Positions 11,101 through 16,435 of a stretch of 39,711 nucleotides of DNA are shown in pieces. How positions within the stretch are numbered: position 1 is the first letter of the stretch; the number at the start of each line of letters is the position of its first letter. A program made the translations under genes and the position numbers. The DNA comes from a virus: the IMG/VR virus record IMGVR_UViG_3300042560_001590, positions 1-39,711 of that record; one strand, given 5' to 3'. The notes under the pieces were generated by a model, which had not been told where the DNA came from, searched no databases, and worked only from the letters and a program-made list of their open reading frames with translations.

Positions 11101-13427
11101 CGGACGTCCACGATTTGTTCGACAAGCTCAAGGAGGCCACCGAGTGGAGCGCCGAGGAGGCGCAAGCGTATGCCGACGGCCAATGGGCGCGGATCGAAAA
11201 CGGCGAACTCAACCCCTACGAGGAAACCCACGCCATGATGGCCGCGCAGATGGTGCCGCTCTTTGCCGACTGGGCCAACGCCGACAGCAGCCAACGCGCC
11301 GCCGCGGTCACGATGGGCAAGGACGTCCTCAACCGCGCCTACAAGGGCGAGCAGCAGCGCATCATCGCCCAGCGCACCAAGCGAGGCTACGACCGCACCG
11401 ATTTGTCCAAGGATGCCGGAGTATCCGCGGAGGACGACAAGGCCCGCCAAGACGCCCTCAAGCGCGAGAACAGCCTGCCATCGAAGTGGGAGAGCGCCAT
11501 GCTCAACCTCCTCAACTTCGACCAAGTCCTGCGCTACGTTTTTGGCAACGACAGCAAGATCGCCCGCCAGATCAGCGACCGGCAGCGCAAGGCCGACAAC
11601 GCCAAGAGCGACGACATTGCCGCGCTTTCCGACGAGTGGGCCGCGTTCCTTTCCGAACTGGGCGGCGGCGAGATGCAGGGGCAGCAGTTGCTTTTTGAAC
11701 TTTCGCGCATGGACGAGGAGATCGACGGCGTCTCCTACAGCCAGAACCAACTCATCGCCATCAGCATGATGTGGATGCAGCCAAAGGGTCGCCAGCACAT
11801 GGAGGGATTCCTCGACAGCGACGGCCAACCCGCGGGCAAGTGGCACTACAACCAAGACTTCGTCAACAAAGCCGAGAAGCTCCTGCGCGGTGAGGCCAAA
11901 GCCATCCGGCAATACCTCCTCGACAAATACGACGCGGAATACGAGGCCATCAACAAGGTCTACCGCAAGGTCTACGGGCTGAACCTCCCGAAGAACCAGT
12001 TCTACTCGCCGCTCGTCGTCGAGAGCATCCGCGCTCCCGCGCAGGCTGGCATCGATCCGGTGACCGGCGGCGTCTTTGCCGCGGGGGCCAACTCGCCCAG
12101 CGCCCTCCGTTCCCGCGGCGGGGCCATCGCCCAGCCGGTCTTCCGCGATGCGGTGCAGACCTACTTCGGCCACATGCTCCAGATGGCGCACTGGAAAGCC
12201 TACGCCGAGTTCAACGGCGAAGTCTCCGCGCTCTTGGGCCACCGCGACACTCGCAACGTGGTCAAGGGCAAGGCCGGTGAGCAGGCCGCGACGGTAATGA
12301 ACAACTGGCTGCAATACTTCCAGCAGGGCGGCAACAAGGACGCGGCGAACCATCTGGCCATCAATCAGATGATCAACCGGATGACCGGCAACTTTGCCAC
12401 GATGGCGCTTTTCGGGCGCATCTCGACCTTGGCTTTGCAAGTCACCCAGCTTGGCGCGGCTTCTGCCAAGATGCCGGTGGGCGCTTACCTTTCGCGCTTT
12501 GGCAAACTCATGTCTGGCCGCTTGGGATGGAAGACCGCGCTCGACAGCGCCTACATCCAGCGCCGGATCAAAGACATGCCGCCCGCGGTCGCCTTGGCCA
12601 TGCAGGGGCTACGCTCCGAAAAGCCGAACGCCATCCGCGAAGCCGCCCGCCGGATCGGGTCGCTCATCAGTGGGTTCGACGGACTTTTCACCGCAGGCAC
12701 CTACGCCATCGTCTACGACTACCAAATGACCCAAGCCCGCCAGAACGGCATGGGCGGGCAGGAGGCCGCGGACTACGCCCGCGAGGCCACCGAGCGCATC
12801 GTGGACGAAATCGCCCAGCCAACCAGAGCCGGTGCGCGGTCGATCTTTGAGATCAACAGCACCAACCCCGTGGCGCGGGCCGTCTGGGCCTTCTCCTCCG
12901 AGTCGCGCAAAAACATGGGCCTGCTCATGTACAACGGAGCCAAGGGCGGCGGGCGCAACTTTGGCAAGGCGCTCACCTACGTTCTACTGCTCAACGGTCT
13001 GGTGGGCATCGTCATCCGCAACGCCTTCCGCGACATGCGCGACGAGGACGACGAGGAAATCTTCGACGAGAAAAACTGGGGCTGGAAACGCCTCGCCGCG
13101 CAGTTCATCAGCGACCCGATCTACGGCATCCCCGTGGTGGGCGAGACCATCGAAGGTGCTATCTACACCGCGTTTGGCGTCTACCAGCCGTCCGGTTCCG
13201 TCTTCGATGTGGCCCGCGGAGTGCCTGCCGCCAAGCGACTGGTCACCCAGTATCCGGTGGACTTGCTGGAGGGCGAAGCCGAGTTCCGCGACATCGTGGC
13301 CGACGTCAACCGTGTCCTCGCCGCCGCCGGACTTTTCAACGGCACCATCGCCGGAGCCGCATCCATCAGCAACTTGGCCAAGGACGTCTTTGAGGTAGGC
13401 GACAACGTCTTTAGCGACGACGAATAA
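5112..13427 (+). CDS. Giant internal virion / ejection protein (2771 aa), polyvalent protein with toxin-like domain
   Basis: One uninterrupted frame of 2771 codons, about a fifth of the genome. By position it is the gp16-like ejection protein, but it is twice T7 gp16 in length. Visible parts: charged helical N-terminus; hydrophobic stretches around residues 420-460 and 485-540; a segment near 1147-1240 (GEVDLIYGGFTG ... GGLAKI ... WLLTAYKK) resembling phage Barnase/EndoU/ColicinE5-like (PBECR) nuclease domains; next a block starting 'GLVSLHKLSEEKLRFADRMG' seen in large polyvalent phage proteins; then a long helical C-terminus with hydrophobic patches. The ATG at 5112 overlaps the previous stop as ATGA; 5079 is an alternative. 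Codon use is more A/T-rich from about 8.5 to 10.5 kb than on either side. Domain calls are from pattern memory. Confidence 0.75.
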   Translation: MTPTMLNEGRTVSRGAAGRQTADFTLAIDDQRASELYDSFDSASPMEQDQYRSALRNWAETKLAEEQSRNYDDLTGIYADVNRWWEDSGGGQAEDEVKYGAANRKFIAAQTNQSAREMGDLYPSERDRWFLQNMGKAPKTESEAFELVRKSFETKKQSDEALDLITGDVALALFDQVNKGAPVDIPTLMTKWKEENAEILDALPEGWEARTLQAADQYYTETESMLRDHGPVLQNLYNAIQKATGRYAKDPAQEGAFGDRFTNPNEPDGMDEVVNQLTALPPDVRDRGYAAILMAAKREGLDDKSFSQMLGEGLGRIINPVRTMATFQQEMAAQERLRLLESEGPVYRDPLTGGLMGEATGALMAQSGQATRQGEPLSDEDRAAAIEEARREVVRFDVIRELRDLADNRFDPVKSSSKNTVGKFVQDIALLGPQQMAYTAMAVIPIAGPLLTYTAVTADEYNQLRLQGWSAEEAKPLAAASGVGQTIIEVFGARLIFGQSKIFNKFAANLQAKIMNPARFGTASSLGIRAGLVYGAENVTEGFQDLTTPAFQELFNDLGAEYPEVNWDNVWQQWKDSRLEVAAAVIVPVMAGHISTMYVERGLRGEQEWRKKYVYGPLGMSQDEIRNIEDGATPEEKSQRFSQIVQDMPDERKQKIKDSAASQAEIAMAAQQDPTLPTMEVQKDDNGKTAYIVRDEQGKETYRSTKQEAAEEAYRMAVMKSTAAQFAQQKIDLQSFKKWWLTQDPKRKANEQRVINDSQQQTTAAQKLQILEQAGNKQGIEELHRRIAQSPYAGTPYEQIFILGEASVEQVGEMVFKSVIALNPNSDLRSAREEMHHTAVRIAAANGRADENTMRGWLEASERVFAEKGLNIALPRADMTDIVESMAVVQEAFENERISADVEMSLPQEFVAYIKRMIQVFVEVLKRGKALREAFDAGALPSEFEAFLAETTGVADQTVVDRSREKTAQEVAPDGRGADGLTDDERYELQQELMAEAEQDAADAISDGAIDILAAIRESGGLPSKTSRRVYQYAGELQRIREAQKGGNAIGVKGTFNLFRKNAPDLDALIKDLQIMGFTQITTPSELFDVVERRMNTGRPIYGYEAAATAQAVENYSIAALGESFPQFSGRPQEAIDHLMIVKQGYVPAAWNHPQIGEVDLIYGGFTGRAAGSGGLAKIAALRPEIIATLGEEFQSAEVVSENENTVQLVNNDKTYVVRKTYFDQQMRWLLTAYKKDGEPASETIDTADPDVSVERRDDKLSPQGSQPNLDAQDAEVKGQAASGEYPSTTENYSIGLVSLHKLSEEKLRFADRMGGLAVPSIAVTKTGTPIKGFGEITLVGGQELGDPSLNPVYDADAYTARFPKPEYKKVKMSVAQKLVNFFRPFDARYASYYGDKVADVVWDNAVNTPNPDDTINKLTRSNVAKAAYLESAENVTIEPVMRPKKERWGLTGTASMQQYITDGQDISLIGYNDTAERKKLTDAILAAMEEQVADKSPEVQKIMRDGMMDNIEEDTGLLMFQRMQIVQQDIQSYGQTEVDAEATGKALDTALSGKEAAFTDWVESTIRDMYAPPRIKVGGKWEPYTLENIARVMSSGRIVGAEKTMAFGEGPARAAAARRFSSLTELRNAAEGLASEEDVEAAREKSREVVSAWRDKVIEFYKWQDAWDALDNAMQALARFYKAGDISERGMQRALRSMDFVDVPAAVAKEGVAAARALMNTPVPYFESKPQRVVRLTEFKAAIVPKSVSVEAVNILLNHGLEVVSVETSGDVSSPELQQALQSVSADISYSISTQSEIDRVGAALNRLDRDPLERVKIYEKAQEKFLRVMADNRDMLAGMQDGDLAQMRRTQILQALGELDGIISVLPPEVRSKIGGYTQLAKVDPMDVFKGDQKVSEVRGMSGAIISAWMREGLNIGEAQKKTELPAGYRAERNLDPTRADRAIADVFIQRINRINEALEQFLRDEYNTAAVELFKRAKPQRSGAGEKPKGKLGADVHDLFDKLKEATEWSAEEAQAYADGQWARIENGELNPYEETHAMMAAQMVPLFADWANADSSQRAAAVTMGKDVLNRAYKGEQQRIIAQRTKRGYDRTDLSKDAGVSAEDDKARQDALKRENSLPSKWESAMLNLLNFDQVLRYVFGNDSKIARQISDRQRKADNAKSDDIAALSDEWAAFLSELGGGEMQGQQLLFELSRMDEEIDGVSYSQNQLIAISMMWMQPKGRQHMEGFLDSDGQPAGKWHYNQDFVNKAEKLLRGEAKAIRQYLLDKYDAEYEAINKVYRKVYGLNLPKNQFYSPLVVESIRAPAQAGIDPVTGGVFAAGANSPSALRSRGGAIAQPVFRDAVQTYFGHMLQMAHWKAYAEFNGEVSALLGHRDTRNVVKGKAGEQAATVMNNWLQYFQQGGNKDAANHLAINQMINRMTGNFATMALFGRISTLALQVTQLGAASAKMPVGAYLSRFGKLMSGRLGWKTALDSAYIQRRIKDMPPAVALAMQGLRSEKPNAIREAARRIGSLISGFDGLFTAGTYAIVYDYQMTQARQNGMGGQEAADYAREATERIVDEIAQPTRAGARSIFEINSTNPVARAVWAFSSESRKNMGLLMYNGAKGGGRNFGKALTYVLLLNGLVGIVIRNAFRDMRDEDDEEIFDEKNWGWKRLAAQFISDPIYGIPVVGETIEGAIYTAFGVYQPSGSVFDVARGVPAAKRLVTQYPVDLLEGEAEFRDIVADVNRVLAAAGLFNGTIAGAASISNLAKDVFEVGDNVFSDDE
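7030..7043 (+). repeat. Dispersed motif, intragenic copy
   Basis: GGTTTAGTCAAATC inside the giant ejection gene, far from any start codon. It matches the copy at 13453 over 14 bases. Here it encodes part of R-F-S-Q-I, so coding constraint may account for it, but a chance match of this length is unlikely. Confidence 0.5.
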
Positions 13428-13440
13428 ACTATTGCGCCAC
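13426..13440 (+). repeat. 15-base direct repeat AAACTATTGCGCCAC, copy 1
   Basis: Begins in the stop codon of the giant gene and is repeated exactly at 32000-32014. Both copies lie within about 13 bases of a dispersed GGGTTTAGTCAAA site: upstream of the motif here, downstream of it there. A looser version, CTTGCGCCA, follows the motif at 37241. The recurring association suggests a composite element. Confidence 0.5.
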
Positions 13441-13452
13441 CATGCACCCACA

Positions 13453-13468
13453 GGTTTAGTCAAATCAC
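13453..13468 (+). repeat. Dispersed motif before the tailspike start
   Basis: GGTTTAGTCAAATCAC, ending four bases before the tailspike ATG at 13473 in a 45-base intergenic gap. It is the inverted partner of the 2039-2055 copy. No Shine-Dalgarno sequence is visible between motif and start codon. Confidence 0.75.
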
Positions 13469-13472
13469 TAAC

Positions 13473-15800
13473 ATGGCCGTTCAGAGCGATACTTCACGAA
13501 TTCAATACACCGGCAATAACTCGACCACGACGAGTTACGCCGTGCCGTTTGTCTTCTTGGAGAACAGCCACCTCAAGGCCATCGCCAAGACCAGCGCCGG
13601 AGTGGAGACGGTCGTCACGCTGACCAACCACACCGGAGCCGGAGACGTCAACGGCGGCACTGTCCGCACATCGGTCGCCATCCCCGCGACCAGCACGCTC
13701 ACCATCTACCGCGACGTCCCGATCACTCAAACGACCACCTACGCCGAAGGCGGCGACTTCCCCGCGGCGTCCCATGAGCGGGCGCTGGACAAGCTGACCA
13801 CCATCACCCAGCAACTCGACCGCCGCATCAACACTTGTATCCGCGGCTCCGAAGCCACGCCGCTCTCTGAATTGCCAAGCCCCACCGGAACGCAGCAATA
13901 CGTTTTGGCGGCTTCATCGAACCAGCCTCCGTCATGGCAGCTTCAAAGCGCCATTGCCACAGGCCCAATTATTGCCACCGGAAGCACGCAGGCGCGTTTT
14001 ATCAGCGACCGCTTTGCTGACATGGCTAACGTCAAAGACTTTGGCGCGGTAGGTGACGGCGTCGCGGATGACACGGCGGCGATACAGGCCGCTATCGATG
14101 CAAACGCTGGAAAAGCCATTTATTTCCCAAGCGGAATTTACAAATTTAGCCAGCAACTTCGTATCAAACGCAACAACACATGCCTCATTGGTGACGCCCG
14201 CAATGCGTGCCAGCTTTGGTACTTTGCCAACACTGACCAGCCCGCCGTGTTGGTTCAATCGGAAAGCGGAAACGCAAGCCATCCAGACATATCTGGAGTT
14301 GTGGTCGCCAACCTTGGATTTAATAAACTTTCAGCCACAACACAGAACAGCATCTGCATTGAGTTTGATCGCGGACTTGGCTGCTCGATGACCAACTGTT
14401 ATGTGAGCGGGTTTCCATCTGCAATTATTACATCGGGTTGCCGTAATTGCTATTTTTCTAACTTGGCACTCAACGCACGCAACTTTATTGCCAACACACC
14501 AATTAGCTCTGCGTCCGTAGTTACCATAAGGAACTCGACGACAGGCGGCGGAATCACTGGTTTCACGATTGTGTATGATAACTGTATTATTGGCGCAGTG
14601 TTTACGTCCGGTCGAGCAGTAACCGTAAGCGGAAATGACTATGCAGCATTTTCTAACTGCTACATTTCTGGAGCGACGGTCGAGATGGTAAATATCGTTG
14701 GCGCTGGAGATCACACTTATGATTGCTGGTTTGACCAATGCTATTTCGATGGGGGACTGGCTTATAGCAACTCCACCGACCAAAACGGCGACGGGTTGGT
14801 GACAGCAGCAGACTCGCCAACTCCGCTGGGAGTCCACATCCGCGAAAACTCTCCAACGGCTTCTCGCAACGCCATCCACAACTTTACGGATTGCACGTTT
14901 GGGCAGATGGATGCCGCAATGTATATTGACGAAGAGACTGCAACCGAAGTCGGAATTATTGGATGCCGTTTCCGTTATTGTTACGAAGACGGTATTTCTT
15001 GTGCCTCTGATGACGTTGATCTCCGCGTGGTTGGATGCACGTTCCGCGACTGCATTCAAGAAATCGCAGATCGCGGATGCATTCGCTTAGTAGACGCATC
15101 ATCTGCTGTCATCAGCGGCAATGTGTTTTATTTTCCTGTCAATGACAGCAACGGAAATGCCATTTCTTACAAGGCCAACACCCGCGCAATTGTGCTGGGC
15201 GGGTCTTGTTCAGCAGCGTCAATTTCTATTACAGGAAACACGTTTACCAGCAACCACGCCAACATATCGGACATTGGCAACGGAGGCGCAACGATCACCA
15301 GTTTGGTCATTTCTGGCAACGCTTCAAATAACACGGTTAACAGCGCCGTTGGTAATCTTGTCGGAAACGCTGACAACTCCAATGCCAACACCCTCGACTG
15401 GTATCAAGAAGGAACATGGACGCCAACGCTGGAATTTGACGGTGCGACAACCGCAATAACTTACAGCGCCGGACAGCGAACCGGATCATTCACTCGCATC
15501 GGCAACCGCGTATATTTTGACTGCTACTTCTTGCTGACAAACAAGGGGTCGGCATCTGGAGCAGCGACCATTAGCGGACTGCCGTTCTCTCAAAACGCCG
15601 CCTCACCTGCGTCTTATACGATCAGCGTTGGGGCTATGGCGGCGGCGTTGGGAGACGCAAATGTTGACGCGGGCATAAATTCGTCAGATGTAAACGAGAT
15701 TCGCCTCTATAAGCAGTCTGGAGGCTCGCGCACAAACATGACGGAGGCGGATTTTGAAAATACAACTAACATTATAGTGACCGGCGCTTACCGCGTCTAA
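13473..15800 (+). CDS. Tailspike / tail fibre with pectate-lyase-type beta-helix
   Basis: 775 residues in three parts. Residues 1-130 resemble the T7 tail-fibre N-terminal domain that docks on the tail: 'Y-x-V-P-F-x-F-L-E-x-S-H-L-K' and 'TLTIYRDVPITQTTTYAEGG'. From about residue 186 the motif VKDFGAVGDGVADDTAAIQ starts a pectate-lyase-superfamily right-handed beta-helix, the usual receptor-binding and polysaccharide-depolymerising fold. The last 130 residues (WYQEGTWTPTLEFDG onward) look like a small beta-sandwich trimer or receptor-binding domain. The DNA of the beta-helix is clearly richer in A/T and rarer codons than the N-terminal part, as expected when the receptor-binding module is exchanged between phages. 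Confidence 0.85.
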   Translation: MAVQSDTSRIQYTGNNSTTTSYAVPFVFLENSHLKAIAKTSAGVETVVTLTNHTGAGDVNGGTVRTSVAIPATSTLTIYRDVPITQTTTYAEGGDFPAASHERALDKLTTITQQLDRRINTCIRGSEATPLSELPSPTGTQQYVLAASSNQPPSWQLQSAIATGPIIATGSTQARFISDRFADMANVKDFGAVGDGVADDTAAIQAAIDANAGKAIYFPSGIYKFSQQLRIKRNNTCLIGDARNACQLWYFANTDQPAVLVQSESGNASHPDISGVVVANLGFNKLSATTQNSICIEFDRGLGCSMTNCYVSGFPSAIITSGCRNCYFSNLALNARNFIANTPISSASVVTIRNSTTGGGITGFTIVYDNCIIGAVFTSGRAVTVSGNDYAAFSNCYISGATVEMVNIVGAGDHTYDCWFDQCYFDGGLAYSNSTDQNGDGLVTAADSPTPLGVHIRENSPTASRNAIHNFTDCTFGQMDAAMYIDEETATEVGIIGCRFRYCYEDGISCASDDVDLRVVGCTFRDCIQEIADRGCIRLVDASSAVISGNVFYFPVNDSNGNAISYKANTRAIVLGGSCSAASISITGNTFTSNHANISDIGNGGATITSLVISGNASNNTVNSAVGNLVGNADNSNANTLDWYQEGTWTPTLEFDGATTAITYSAGQRTGSFTRIGNRVYFDCYFLLTNKGSASGAATISGLPFSQNAASPASYTISVGAMAAALGDANVDAGINSSDVNEIRLYKQSGGSRTNMTEADFENTTNIIVTGAYRV

Positions 15801-15835
15801 CCCATGCCCCTCAAAAGTCCAACAGTCCGCACACC

Positions 15836-16171
15836 ATGATCCTTGAACTCAAAACCTCCGCAGCCATGCTGACCGCCGGAACATTCGGCGTGTTCGCCAC
15901 CGCCACGCCGGTCATGGAGTCCTTCGGCTGGCTCCGCACCGTGGCCGAACTGGGCAGCTTTGGACTGGTTGCGTTCAGCGCAATCATGCTGCTGGTCAAG
16001 GTCGCTCCGGCCTTCATTAACCACTTGGACAAGGCCCGCGATTCTTTCCTCGTCGAACTTGGCAAAGAACGCGAGCAACGCCACGCGAATGCGGAGAAAC
16101 TCAACCAGTCGCTGCACCAGATTGATCAGTCGATCCGCGACGTCCATCACACTTTGAAGGGGGTCAAGTAA
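15836..16171 (+). CDS. Small membrane protein with C-terminal coiled coil (holin- or spanin-like)
   Basis: 111 residues. A weakly hydrophobic segment lies at 9-25 and a strong membrane segment at about 40-60 (GSFGLVAFSAIMLLVKVAPA). A charged, heptad-like helix follows to the C-terminus (KEREQRHANAEKLNQSLHQI). This layout fits class II-type holins, XhlA-like proteins or an inner-membrane spanin, but no family is recognised. It stands between tailspike and fibre rather than in the lysis cassette at 19.96 kb, so a virion or superinfection role is also possible. Its stop abuts the next ATG with no gap, suggesting coupled translation. Confidence 0.5.
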   Translation: MILELKTSAAMLTAGTFGVFATATPVMESFGWLRTVAELGSFGLVAFSAIMLLVKVAPAFINHLDKARDSFLVELGKEREQRHANAEKLNQSLHQIDQSIRDVHHTLKGVK

Positions 16172-16432
16172 ATGAGCGTCAAAATTCAAGACTGGAACCG
16201 TGTAGCCAGCAACGTCGTCCTCGTGGCCCAAGGGCCGGACGGCAAGCCCGCGCTGCTTTCCGCGGACAAGCCCGCCGGAGCGACCGCGGAGAAGTTCACC
16301 TACACCAGCGGCAAAGTGACCAAGGTTGAATACTTCTCGACTTACAATCCCGCGACCGAAACCGGCACGCTCATCGCCACGAAGAACATCCGATACAACG
16401 GCGACGAGGTTAAGGACACTTACTGGACATAA
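16172..16432 (+). CDS. Small beta-rich hypothetical protein upstream of the tail fibre
   Basis: 86 residues, no cysteine, rich in beta-formers and small polar residues. The pattern 'KFTYTSGKVTKVEYFSTYNP' alternates hydrophobic and polar residues, suggesting a small beta-sheet protein. The start follows the preceding stop directly, and the fibre gene starts four bases after its stop, so the three genes form one transcript. It may be a short structural or fibre-associated protein; no family is recognised. Confidence 0.55.
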   Translation: MSVKIQDWNRVASNVVLVAQGPDGKPALLSADKPAGATAEKFTYTSGKVTKVEYFSTYNPATETGTLIATKNIRYNGDEVKDTYWT

Positions 16433-16435
16433 TCA

